DNA from: Lachnospiraceae bacterium
GTDB lineage: Bacteria; Bacillota_A; Clostridia; Lachnospirales; Lachnospiraceae
DNA: 64,000 nucleotides
NCBI GenBank assembly: GCA_017561985.1
Contig: JAFZAZ010000020.1
Coordinates: forward strand, 9,416-73,415
Reading direction: 5' to 3'
The notes under the pieces were generated by a model. That model saw only the letters and a list, made by a program, of their open reading frames with translations, did not search any database and was not told where the DNA came from. A program made the position numbers and the translations under genes. Below are positions 52,689-60,289 of the stretch, piece by piece. How positions within the stretch are numbered: the stretch's first letter is position 1; each line of letters opens with the position of its first letter.

Positions 52689-53105
52689 TTATTCCTCTTC
52701 AGCATCGCGGAGCCGCTCTTCCCGCTCTTCGATCTTGCGGACCTTCGTGAGCATGCGGTAGTAACGGTTTAAACGTCTGTGCGAATGCATATAATAGATC
52801 TGGTATCCGATCGCCGTGATCGCGACGAAGATTACCAGCAGGATTAAATACGACCCGAGGATCCATTTGCCGAGCATCAGATAGTTGAGATCCAATGCGT
52901 TGTCGAGCAGGAATTCCGATTTATAGGCGATGACGAGCGCAAGCAGAATGATGCTTCCGAAAGTCACGGCGAGCACAGTCTTCATGATCTCATGGCGCAG
53001 GAAATCAGACCGGAAGTAGTTTGCAACTTCCAGATCGTCCCGGCCTTCGCCGTTCTCATAGCTTGCCAGCTTCGTCATCAGACGAACCTTTTCATTGTTT
53101 ACCAT
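52689..53105 (-). CDS. Small membrane protein with helical tail (unrecognised)
   Basis: The 138-residue protein has a soluble N-terminal 40 residues, two membrane helices (about 42-61, 78-100) and a charged C-terminal helix (RKIEEREERLRDAEEE), possibly coiled coil. No family is recognised. ATG 53103-53105 follows AGAGG; the frame to 53168 has no initiation signal. It is first in the run toward cdaA and ends 17 bases before the polytopic protein gene, its probable partner. Confidence 0.75.
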   Translation of the reverse strand: MVNNEKVRLMTKLASYENGEGRDDLEVANYFRSDFLRHEIMKTVLAVTFGSIILLALVIAYKSEFLLDNALDLNYLMLGKWILGSYLILLVIFVAITAIGYQIYYMHSHRRLNRYYRMLTKVRKIEEREERLRDAEEE

Positions 53106-53195
53106 AAAAACCTCTGAATTATTTCGTACGGTCTCTTCCGCGAACCTCATTGCTGTGTCCGGGCACACTTTCCGACCATACTCATACTTACGGAA

Positions 53196-53224
53196 AGTTT
53201 ACCACACTTCTCGTGAAATAGCAA
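53196..53224 (-). promoter_or_regulatory. Promoter of the membrane-protein/cdaA/cdaR operon
   Basis: On the - strand TTGCTA (53224-53219), a 17-base spacer and TAAACT (53201-53196) preceded by TGG (extended -10). The leader is about 85 bases. Confidence 0.65.
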
Positions 53225-53234
53225 CAAAAACAAG

Positions 53235-53263
53235 CGCCCGCGAAACATTTCTGTCCGCGGGCG
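53235..53263 (-). terminator. Intrinsic terminator after degV
   Basis: CGCCCGCG and CGCGGGCG pair with a 13-base loop. On the - strand it is followed by CTTGTTTTTGTT. Confidence 0.82.
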
Positions 53264-53269
53264 GGAAAA

Positions 53270-54121
53270 TCATTTTTCGACATAGAACAGTATTCCGATG
53301 GTGTTCGGTCCGCAGTGGCTGGAGATTACCCCTCCTGCGAATGTCTCGCAGATTTCGTCAAAGCGGTTCAGGCTTGCGAGGTACTCTTTCGCCCTCTCGA
53401 CCAGAGCCCTGTCTGCCGTCGAGTGCGTGACGAAAACCCTCTTGGTCTCGGCCTTTGCCAGATCGTCGGCGAGGTCCGCCATGTAGCGTTCCAGCGACGA
53501 GATCATGTTACCGCGGTATTTCTTCGCGACGCCCATCGCGCCGTTCGCCACCGCGATCATCGGGTGGATCTTGAGTGCGTTTCCGACAAATGCCGTCGTC
53601 GCCTTGCAGCGTCCTCCTCGAGCAAGATATGTGAGCGTGTCGACGATGAAGCTCGCGCGAACGCGGTCTCTCGCCCCCTCGATCTCCGCGACGATCTCCT
53701 CCGCGGACGCGCCGTTCTGCGCCATCTCCGCGGCCTTAAGCACCTGGAGACCGATGCCGGTCGAAAGGTTCATCGAATCGATCACGTGAAGTCTGTCGTA
53801 CTCATGCTCTTCTCCGAACAGCCTTACCACATTGCACGTCGTGCTCATGTCCATGGAAATTCCGAGGAAAATGATGTCGTCCCCGGCTTCCATCAGCGGC
53901 AGCATGCGCTGTTCAAGCACCTCGAACGTCACAGCGGCCGTCTTCGGCGTCGTCTTGTTGGCGTCCGCCCAGGCGTAAATCTCTAACGGCGTGATCTCCT
54001 CCCCGTCGTAGTAGCTCTTTCCGTCCATGATGATGCACAGCGGAAGGACCGTGATTCCGTACTTTTCGATCTGCTCCTTCGAGAGATCACACGTGCTGTC
54101 CGCAACAATACGTACCGCCAT
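53270..54121 (-). CDS. DegV family fatty-acid-binding protein
   Basis: The 283-residue full-length DegV protein shows VADSTCDL near the start, SMDMSTTCN at the ligand loop, LARGGRCKATT and the C-terminal SHCGPNTIGILFY, all usual. It probably hands fatty acids to a FakA-type kinase. ATG 54119-54121 follows GGAGGAAG. It is monocistronic, with its own promoter and terminator. The paralogue at the left end of the window differs clearly in sequence. Confidence 0.93.
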   Translation of the reverse strand: MAVRIVADSTCDLSKEQIEKYGITVLPLCIIMDGKSYYDGEEITPLEIYAWADANKTTPKTAAVTFEVLEQRMLPLMEAGDDIIFLGISMDMSTTCNVVRLFGEEHEYDRLHVIDSMNLSTGIGLQVLKAAEMAQNGASAEEIVAEIEGARDRVRASFIVDTLTYLARGGRCKATTAFVGNALKIHPMIAVANGAMGVAKKYRGNMISSLERYMADLADDLAKAETKRVFVTHSTADRALVERAKEYLASLNRFDEICETFAGGVISSHCGPNTIGILFYVEK

Positions 54122-54175
54122 AACTTCCTCCGAATCCGGTTTATTTTTCCAAATCGGCATCGTAGCCTATGTTTG

Positions 54176-54203
54176 ATTATACTCTAAGCAAAAGCATTTT
54201 CAA
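54176..54203 (-). promoter_or_regulatory. Promoter of degV
   Basis: On the - strand TTGAAA (54203-54198), a 16-base spacer and consensus TATAAT (54181-54176). Confidence 0.7.
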
Positions 54204-54253
54204 ACATCGCGCGCGAAGTTTATAAAATTTTTATAATTTCTGCTGAAAATGCA

Positions 54254-54278
54254 AAAATCCCGGGCACTCGGCCCGGGA
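54254..54278 (-). terminator. Intrinsic terminator after efp
   Basis: TCCCGGGC and GCCCGGGA form a perfect eight-pair GC stem with a five-base loop, followed on the - strand by TTTTTGC. Confidence 0.9.
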
Positions 54279-54292
54279 CTCTCGTTTGAAAA

Positions 54293-54850
54293 TTAAACTC
54301 TCTTCATATACTCGCCGGTTCTGGTATCGATCTGGATAACCTCACCCTCGTTTACGAACAGCGGAACATAAACCGTTGCGCCGGTCTCAACGATCGCGGG
54401 CTTGGAAGCGCCGGTCGCGGTATCGCCCTTGAAGCCGGGCTCCGTCGAAGTGATCTCAAGCTCTACGAACATCGGAGGCTCGATTGCGAAAACCTGACCC
54501 TGATGCGAAAGCATCTTAACCATCTCGTTCTCCTTAACGAACTTGAGCGCGTCGCCAACCTGCTCAGCCGTCATGGCGATCTGGTCGAAAGTCTCCGTAT
54601 TCATGAAATTATACATATCGCCGTCGTTGTAGAGATACTGCATATCCAGTCTCTCGATGTGCGCCTGCGGGAATTTCTCCGTCGGGCGGAAGGTTCTCTC
54701 AACAACGCCGCCATTCTTGATATCCTTCAGCTTCGTACGCACGAAAGCAGCGCCCTTACCGGGCTTTACATGCTGGAACTCAACTACCTGATAAACGGCA
54801 TTGTCGATCTCCAGAGTAACACCGTTGCGGAATTCACCTGCTGATAACAT
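54293..54850 (-). CDS. efp: Elongation factor P
   Basis: Relieves ribosome stalling at proline runs. The 185-residue protein has the three beta-barrel domains. The loop [12 protein letters not shown] carries the modifiable Lys (about 32), and the C-terminal signature with [11 protein letters not shown] is typical. Several proteins in this window are rich in poly-Pro or Pro-repeat linkers, which fits a need for EF-P. GGAGG precedes the ATG. Confidence 0.97.
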   Translation of the reverse strand: MLSAGEFRNGVTLEIDNAVYQVVEFQHVKPGKGAAFVRTKLKDIKNGGVVERTFRPTEKFPQAHIERLDMQYLYNDGDMYNFMNTETFDQIAMTAEQVGDALKFVKENEMVKMLSHQGQVFAIEPPMFVELEITSTEPGFKGDTATGASKPAIVETGATVYVPLFVNEGEVIQIDTRTGEYMKRV

Positions 54851-54886
54851 ACAATAGTTCCTCCTTCAAAAAGAACATGTTTACAT

Positions 54887-54925
54887 ACTTACTGTAAGTT
54901 TATCCTATTTGCGGTCGGTTTGCAA
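54887..54925 (-). promoter_or_regulatory. Promoter of efp overlapped by a palindrome
   Basis: TTGCAA (54925-54920), a 17-base spacer and TAAACT (54902-54897) on the - strand. The palindrome ACTTAC-T-GTAAGT (54887-54899) overlaps the -10 and the start site. A CGGAAAAT octamer (54936-54943) lies just upstream of the -35. Confidence 0.6.
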
Positions 54926-54984
54926 CACAATTTTTCGGAAAATGCGCAAAATCTTGGCGAACCGTCCCCCTCAGACGCGTCCCG

Positions 54985-56067
54985 TCACACGGGAATCTCG
55001 ATCAGTTCCTTCGGGGAATGCGCAAAATTCTCGCAGCCGTCCTCGGTCACAAGGACCAGATCCTCGATGCGGACGCCGCCGAAGTCCTCGATGTAAATGC
55101 CGGGCTCCACGGTCATCAGACTGCCTGCGCGCACGATCTCTTCGCTGCGCGCGTTCGCATACGGAGGCTCGTGGATCTCAAGGCCGACGCTGTGTCCGAG
55201 GCCGTGTCCGAAGCACCCCTCAAAGCCCGCGGCGTTGATGATATCCCTTGCGATCGTATCGATCTCCCTGCCGGTCATGCCGGCGCGGATCTTCGCAAGC
55301 ACCGCCGTCTGTGCGGTGAGGACGGTATTGTAAATCTCGCGCTGCCTCGGGCTTGCCTCGCCGAGCACGACGGTTCTCGTCATGTCCGAGCAGTATCCTT
55401 CGTATACGCAGCCGAAATCCATAGTCACAAAATCGCCCGGGCGCAGCGCTCTCGCCCCAGGCATCGCGTGCGGCATCGACGAGTTGATGCCCGACGCCAC
55501 GATCGGCGGGAACGAATTGCCGGACGCGCCGAGCATGCTCATGTAATACGTGAGCTTCGCAGCGATCTCCGACTCGGAAACTCCGGGCTTCAGATCTCCG
55601 AGGATGCGCGCAAAAGCCTCGTCGCCGATGCTCTCCGCCCTGCGCAGCAGGCGCAGTTCCTCCTCCGTCTTGATCTTCCGAAGCTCGATCAACACATTGT
55701 CCACAGGAACAAGCTCTGTGCCGCTGTCTTTGAAAGCCTCCGTCAGCGCCTCGAAAGCGCGGTAACCTGTCGCATCGCGTTCAAAAGCAACGCGCTTCGC
55801 GCCGTGTCCTGCACACAGCTGTGCCGTCAGTTTCGCGTAGCTCGTTCCTGCGACGTCGATCACTTCGCACTCCGCGGCTTCCTTCTTCGCCTGAAACAAA
55901 AACCGGAAGTCGGTCATCAGAAAGGCGCTTCCGTCCGCAAACAGAAGCAGTTCGCCCGTATCGTTCGTGTATCCGCTCAAATACCGGATATTTGCCGTGT
56001 CCTTAATGATCATCGCGTCCGCGGGAATCTCCCCGAGAACGGCGATCGCACGTGTCAAAGCACTCAT
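54985..56067 (-). CDS. pepQ: M24 family Xaa-Pro dipeptidase/aminopeptidase
   Basis: The 360-residue protein has a creatinase-like N-terminal domain (1-125) and a pita-bread M24 domain. The dinuclear metal ligands are visible in MDFGCVYEGYCSDMTR (two Asp), GHGLGHSVGLEIHE (His), VEPGIY (Glu) and GVRIED (Glu). It cleaves X-Pro bonds in the cytosol. The ATG is embedded in ACGGAAAATG, so the octamer supplies the purine-rich stretch before the start; a GAGG lies further upstream. It begins six bases after aroQ ends, a metabolically unrelated neighbour. Confidence 0.92.
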   Translation of the reverse strand: MSALTRAIAVLGEIPADAMIIKDTANIRYLSGYTNDTGELLLFADGSAFLMTDFRFLFQAKKEAAECEVIDVAGTSYAKLTAQLCAGHGAKRVAFERDATGYRAFEALTEAFKDSGTELVPVDNVLIELRKIKTEEELRLLRRAESIGDEAFARILGDLKPGVSESEIAAKLTYYMSMLGASGNSFPPIVASGINSSMPHAMPGARALRPGDFVTMDFGCVYEGYCSDMTRTVVLGEASPRQREIYNTVLTAQTAVLAKIRAGMTGREIDTIARDIINAAGFEGCFGHGLGHSVGLEIHEPPYANARSEEIVRAGSLMTVEPGIYIEDFGGVRIEDLVLVTEDGCENFAHSPKELIEIPV

Positions 56068-56073
56068 TTTCCG

Positions 56074-56550
56074 TCAATTCCTCGTTCTTTGCTCTTTTTC
56101 GCGCTCTTCCGCAATCATCGTCACGAAATCCATCGCATCCGCATAGCCCGCAAAGCCGCGCCCGTACACCTGGCGGTCGCACGCCTGCGCCGTCACGGAG
56201 TTGCTGCGGAACGATTCACGGTTGTAGATGTTGGTCAGATGAACCTCGATCTTCGGAACGCTCAGCATCAGGAGCGCATCGTAAATCGCATAGCTGTAGT
56301 GCGTGTATGCGGCGGGGTTGATGATCACGCCGTAGTAATTTCCCTGCATCGCCTTGTTGAGACGCGTCACGATATCTCCCTCGGAGTTGCTCTGGAAGAT
56401 CTCGGTGAGGTATCCGCGCTTCTGTGCCTCGGCGCGGAGGTATTTCTGAAGATCGTCATACGTATCGCTGCCGTATACAAGGGGTTCTCTCCTGCCGAGC
56501 ATCAAAAGGTTCGGCCCGTTGATGATCAAAAGTGTTTTCGTAACTGCCAT
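56074..56550 (-). CDS. aroQ: Type II 3-dehydroquinate dehydratase
   Basis: Third shikimate-pathway step. The 158-residue enzyme has IINGPNLLMLGRREP with the N-terminal catalytic loop (Arg), QSNSEGDIV, IINPAAYTHYSYAI and EVHLTNIYNRESFR with the catalytic His and Arg. The usual active-site Tyr appears as the Tyr of LVYGSDTY. GGAGAAGGAG precedes the ATG. It lies 99 bases downstream of the YqeG-shikimate kinase gene; that gap holds one CGGAAAAT octamer and no clear promoter. Confidence 0.93.
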   Translation of the reverse strand: MAVTKTLLIINGPNLLMLGRREPLVYGSDTYDDLQKYLRAEAQKRGYLTEIFQSNSEGDIVTRLNKAMQGNYYGVIINPAAYTHYSYAIYDALLMLSVPKIEVHLTNIYNRESFRSNSVTAQACDRQVYGRGFAGYADAMDFVTMIAEEREKEQRTRN

Positions 56551-56649
56551 GTAAGACTCCTTCTCCGTTCACCCGGAATGTCCTTTGTATTCCAAATCCC
56601 GCATTTTCCGCAGGATTGCTGTTCGAATCTGATCGATCCGCGAATCGAT

Positions 56650-57681
56650 TTACAGTGCGTCCTTGACTGCGTCCGCAATCTGCGCAAAGCTTCTGTCGTC
56701 GATGTCGACCGTGCGGTGCGCCACCATCGGATAGATGAACCGCCAGCGCAGGAAGAGGTTCTTTCTCTCCTCCTCGTTGCGCTCCGCCAGAAGGACCGGG
56801 CGCTCCTGCGGATCAAGTTCCGCGACGCGCTTCATCATCTCCTCCTCGCTGCCGTTCAAGTACACGACCGTTCCGAGTTTGCGAAGCATCGTCTGGTTCT
56901 TCGTGCGCACGGGCATGCCGTCGCCCGTCGCAATGACCGTGTGCGTCTTGGATTTCAGAATTCCCTTGAGCGCCATCGTCTCCAGGTCGCGGAAATACTC
57001 CTCGCCCTTCGTTCGGAAAATCTCGGCGATGCTCATGCCGACCTTCTCCTCGATATATCGGTCGGTGTCGACGAAATCGTACCCCATCTCCTCCGCGAGA
57101 ATCCGCCCGACCGTCGTCTTGCCGGACCCCATGAAGCCGATCAGCACGATATTCAGCTGATGCATCTTCTCCCAGCGGTCGCGGCGATAGAAATGCATGA
57201 CCACGCGCTCGAGCTTGCGCTTTGCGATGATCTGGATCTCCTCGGCCTTGTTGATGGGCTTAACCAGGATGGAACGGATGCCCGAGCGGTTGGCGCCGTA
57301 CACGTCGGTGAACAGCTGGTCGCCGATGAACAATGTATTCTTCTTGGTCGTGCGCATCAACACCATCGCCCTGAGGTAATTCTTGCGCGCGGGTTTGTGC
57401 GCGTTGAAGATATAGTGAAGTTTCACGCCCTTGACGCGCGCGCCGCGGTAGAACCGGCGCACCCGGGGTGCCTTGTTGTTCGACAACAGGCAGATGCGGA
57501 AACCGATCTTGTTGAGACGACGAAACAGCGCGATCACCTCCGCATTCGCGTCGGCACCGTGCTCCACAAGCGTGTTGTCGATGTCATAGATCAGGCCCCG
57601 GTACCCTCTTCGATACAGCTCTTCGTAGTCGATATCGTATGAGGATTCGGCCATCTCCGCAGGATAAAACATGCGAAACAT
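56650..57681 (-). CDS. Fusion of YqeG-like HAD phosphatase and shikimate kinase
   Basis: The 343-residue protein has two domains. Residues 1-170 are a YqeG-type HAD-IIIA phosphatase: YDIDNTLVEHG (nucleophile Asp), CLLSNN (motif II Ser) and KPARKNY/FIGDQLFTDVYGAN (motifs III/IV). Residues about 174-343 are a shikimate kinase: Walker A GFMGSGKTT, DTDRYIE, EIFRTKGEEYFR and RPVLL. The kinase motif that is usually Gly-Gly-Gly reads ATGDGMP. The DNA shows one continuous frame with no stop between the domains. Its position beside aroQ supports a real AroK role. ATG 57679-57681 has GGAG nine bases upstream. Confidence 0.9.
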   Translation of the reverse strand: MFRMFYPAEMAESSYDIDYEELYRRGYRGLIYDIDNTLVEHGADANAEVIALFRRLNKIGFRICLLSNNKAPRVRRFYRGARVKGVKLHYIFNAHKPARKNYLRAMVLMRTTKKNTLFIGDQLFTDVYGANRSGIRSILVKPINKAEEIQIIAKRKLERVVMHFYRRDRWEKMHQLNIVLIGFMGSGKTTVGRILAEEMGYDFVDTDRYIEEKVGMSIAEIFRTKGEEYFRDLETMALKGILKSKTHTVIATGDGMPVRTKNQTMLRKLGTVVYLNGSEEEMMKRVAELDPQERPVLLAERNEEERKNLFLRWRFIYPMVAHRTVDIDDRSFAQIADAVKDAL

Positions 57682-57772
57682 AAACTATACTCCGGCTCTG
57701 CGGGCGCTTCCGCAGACGCGCGGTGCACCGCAATTGCGGGCGCTTTCCGTACTGCGTCCGCATCTGTCTCAC

Positions 57773-57801
57773 AGTGTAACAATCTTTCCCCTCATTGTCA
57801 A
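57773..57801 (-). promoter_or_regulatory. Promoter of the YqeG-shikimate kinase gene
   Basis: On the - strand consensus TTGACA (57801-57796), a 17-base spacer and TACACT (57778-57773) preceded by TGT. The 85-base leader contains two direct copies of AAGCGCCCGCA. Confidence 0.8.
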
Positions 57802-57867
57802 TCGGATTTGCGCCGTAACTCGCGGGAAACAAAGCATTTTGCGGGGCTCTGCCGCCCCGGTCCCTCC

Positions 57868-57943
57868 TTCGGAAAATGCCCCCGGGCGCAAAAAGGACGG
57901 CCGCACGAAAATGTGCAGCCGTCCGCGATGATCATTTTCCGAA
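57868..57943. repeat. Inverted TTCGGAAAATG pair bracketing the fusA2 terminator
   Basis: TTCGGAAAATG (57868-57878) and CATTTTCCGAA (57933-57943) are perfect 11-bp inverted copies 54 bases apart. The fusA2 terminator hairpin lies between them, as at the aquaporin terminator. Confidence 0.65.
57890..57924 (-). terminator. Intrinsic terminator after the FusA2-type EF-G gene
   Basis: GGACGGC-C-GCAC and GTGC-A-GCCGTCC pair with one mismatch and a six-base loop; on the - strand it is followed by TTTTTGCG. Confidence 0.88.
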
Positions 57944-57984
57944 ATATGCATATTCCGGGGAGGATACCGGTTTCTGCCGGAGGA

Positions 57985-60072
57985 TTACTCCTCGTCCTCA
58001 ACCTTATCCGATTCCTCGATAACCTTCGCCTGAACATCCGCAGGTGCGGGCTCATATCTTGCGAACTCGTAGGAGTAATCGCCGATACCGCCGGTCATGG
58101 AGCGAAGATCGGTCGAGTATCCGTACAGCTCGGACATCGGGATGTCCGCGATGATCTCCTGCTTTCCGCCCGCGATCGGGTTCATACCGAGAACGCGGCC
58201 GCGGCGCTTGCTGAGGTCGCCCATGATATCGCCGGTGAACTTGTCCGGAACGACAACCTTCATCGAAGCGATCGGCTCGAGAATGATCGGCGTAGCATCC
58301 ATGATACCGGCCTTGAAAGCCTTGCGCGCGGCAAGCTTGAACGCCATTTCGTTCGAGTCTACCGGATGGTAGGAACCGTCGATGAGCGTCGCCTTGATGC
58401 CGACAACCGGATATCCTGCGAGAGGTCCTGCGAGAACGCTCTCCTGAATACCTTTCTCAACTGCCGGGAAGAAGTTGCGCGGCACGGAACCGCCGAAGAT
58501 CTTCTCCTCGAATACGTAAGGCGTCTCAAGATCGCCCGAAGGTTCGAACGTCATGATAACGTCACCGAACTGGCCGGCACCGCCGGACTGCTTCTTATGA
58601 CGGCCCTGAACCTGAACCTTCTTGCGGATCGTCTCGCGGAAGGCAACCTTCGGCTTGGAGATAACTACCTCAACCTTGTAGCGCGAAAGCATCTTGCTCA
58701 CGGTTACGTCGAGCTGCTGCTCGCCGATACCGTAGAGGAGCGACTGACGGTTTTCCTTGTCGTTGACCGTCTTCAGCGTCTTGTCCTCTTCCATCAGCTT
58801 CGAGAGCGCCTGGGAAATCTTATCGTCATCGCCCTTGTTCTTCGCCTCGTAGCGCACGTAGGTGTACGGAACGGACATCTTGATCGGATCGTAGATGATC
58901 GGGTTTGCCTTCGTCGAAAGCGTATCGCCGGTCTGTGTGTCGGACAGCTTGCCGATCGCGCCGATATCGCCGGCGTAAAGTTCCTTGACTTCGATCTGCT
59001 CCTTGCCGCGAAGCACATACAGACGGGAAAGTTTTTCCTCGGTGCCCTTGTTCGCGTTGTAGATCACGGAGTCGGACTTGAGAACACCGGAGCAAACCTT
59101 GATGAGGGAGAACTTACCGATGAACGGATCCGCGATCGTCTTGAATACGCGTGCGGAGAAGTCCTTGTTCGCATCGTAGTCTGCGAAGAAGGTCGTCTCG
59201 GTCTTCTGGCTCATACCGGTGATGACGTTCTTGTTCGGCGACGGGAAATACTTGTCAATCGCCTGCAGAAGGGCGAACGTACCTCTCGCCTGAACGCCGG
59301 AACCGCAAAGCACGGGGATCATGTCGCCGGATGCCACGCTGGAGCGGATCGCATTCTCGATCTCGACCATCGTGAACTCCTCGCCCTCGAAGAACTTGTT
59401 CATAAGGTCTTCGCTCGTCTCGGCGATGGACTCCATCAGAGCGTCGCGGTAGTTGTTCACATACTCCATGCAGTAATCCGGAATATCGCCGTCAACATAC
59501 TCGCCGAGGTTGTTGCTGAAGCGGCGTCCCGCCATCTTCACAACATTGACGAAACCGATGAACTTCTCGTTCTCACGGATCGGGGTGTGGAACGGTGCGA
59601 TACGGTTGCCGTAATCTTCCTTCAAAGCCTCGACAACGTTGCGGAAGGACGCATTGTCATCGTCCATATCCGTTACGAAGATCATGCGGGGCAGCTTATA
59701 TCTCTCGCAGATGTCCCAAGCCTTCTTCGTACCGACTTCGATGCCTGCCTTCGCGGAGACAACGATGATTGCCGCATCCGCTGCGCTGATCGCTTCCTCA
59801 ACCTCACCGACAAAGTCAAAATAACCCGGAGTATCCAGGAAATTAATCTTCGTATCTTCCCAAAGGATCGGAACCAGCGTCGTGCTGATGGAGAACAGTC
59901 TCTTCTGCTCTTCCTTGTCGTAGTCGCTGATCGTGTTCCCTTCTTCCACTCTGCCCATGCGCTTGGTGATACCGGTCGTGTATGCCATAGCCTCAACAAG
60001 CGTCGTCTTACCGCAGCCGCCGTGTCCCAAAATCGCGACATTGCGGATCTTTTCGTACTTGTACGTCTGCAT
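57985..60072 (-). CDS. EF-G paralogue of the FusA2 type
   Basis: The 695-residue translational GTPase family protein has all EF-G domains. G1 reads GHGGCGKTTL. G3 reads LDTPGYFDF, with Tyr in place of the GTPase-activating His of canonical EF-G. G4 reads FVTDMD in place of NKMD. This combination marks the EF-G-like (FusA2) group rather than the essential translocase, which should be encoded elsewhere. Domain IV (about 475-595) lacks the usual basic tip features, and GGSVPRNFFPAVEKG is conserved. ATG 60070-60072 follows GGAGG. Its function is unproven; ribosome rescue or regulation has been proposed for relatives. Confidence 0.9.
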   Translation of the reverse strand: MQTYKYEKIRNVAILGHGGCGKTTLVEAMAYTTGITKRMGRVEEGNTISDYDKEEQKRLFSISTTLVPILWEDTKINFLDTPGYFDFVGEVEEAISAADAAIIVVSAKAGIEVGTKKAWDICERYKLPRMIFVTDMDDDNASFRNVVEALKEDYGNRIAPFHTPIRENEKFIGFVNVVKMAGRRFSNNLGEYVDGDIPDYCMEYVNNYRDALMESIAETSEDLMNKFFEGEEFTMVEIENAIRSSVASGDMIPVLCGSGVQARGTFALLQAIDKYFPSPNKNVITGMSQKTETTFFADYDANKDFSARVFKTIADPFIGKFSLIKVCSGVLKSDSVIYNANKGTEEKLSRLYVLRGKEQIEVKELYAGDIGAIGKLSDTQTGDTLSTKANPIIYDPIKMSVPYTYVRYEAKNKGDDDKISQALSKLMEEDKTLKTVNDKENRQSLLYGIGEQQLDVTVSKMLSRYKVEVVISKPKVAFRETIRKKVQVQGRHKKQSGGAGQFGDVIMTFEPSGDLETPYVFEEKIFGGSVPRNFFPAVEKGIQESVLAGPLAGYPVVGIKATLIDGSYHPVDSNEMAFKLAARKAFKAGIMDATPIILEPIASMKVVVPDKFTGDIMGDLSKRRGRVLGMNPIAGGKQEIIADIPMSELYGYSTDLRSMTGGIGDYSYEFARYEPAPADVQAKVIEESDKVEDEE

Positions 60073-60124
60073 GTTTGTAATCCTCCAATACATTTCTTTT
60101 CCGCCGGAGCGAAAATCATATCTG

Positions 60125-60153
60125 ATTTTACCAATTTTTCGGAAAATAATCAA
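60125..60153 (-). promoter_or_regulatory. Promoter of the FusA2-type gene
   Basis: On the - strand TTGATT (60153-60148), a 17-base spacer and TAAAAT (60130-60125) preceded by TGG. The spacer begins with ATTTTCCG, the window-wide octamer (60140-60147). Confidence 0.75.
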
Positions 60154-60163
60154 TTCTTTTTGT

Positions 60164-60196
60164 TGCATTTTACAAAAAACTTTCCCGTAAAATGCA
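60164..60196. promoter_or_regulatory. Inverted repeat upstream of the FusA2-type promoter
   Basis: TGCATTTTAC (60164-60173) and GTAAAATGCA (60187-60196) are perfect inverted copies 13 bases apart, 10 bases upstream of the -35. Candidate operator for fusA2 control. Confidence 0.4.
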
Positions 60197-60230
60197 AAAA
60201 ACGGCAGCCATGCGTCTGCACAGCTGCCGT
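60195..60230 (-). terminator. Intrinsic terminator after the DUF885 lipoprotein gene
   Basis: ACGGCAGC and GCTGCCGT pair with a 14-base loop; on the - strand the stem runs into TTTTTTGC. Confidence 0.88.
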
Positions 60231-60289
60231 ATCTCGTTGATTTTGTCAAATGTCGTGTCAGTTATCGGCAAAACAGCCTGTTTTTTGCA

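Noticed and set aside
56610..56640. GTTCGAATC-like T-arm sequence suggesting a tRNA
   Set aside because: No acceptor, D-arm or anticodon stem can be placed around it on either strand.
55018..57642. 874-codon + strand open frame across pepQ, aroQ and the fusion gene
   Set aside because: It spans three recognised - strand genes and gaps; Arg/His/Leu-rich shadow composition.
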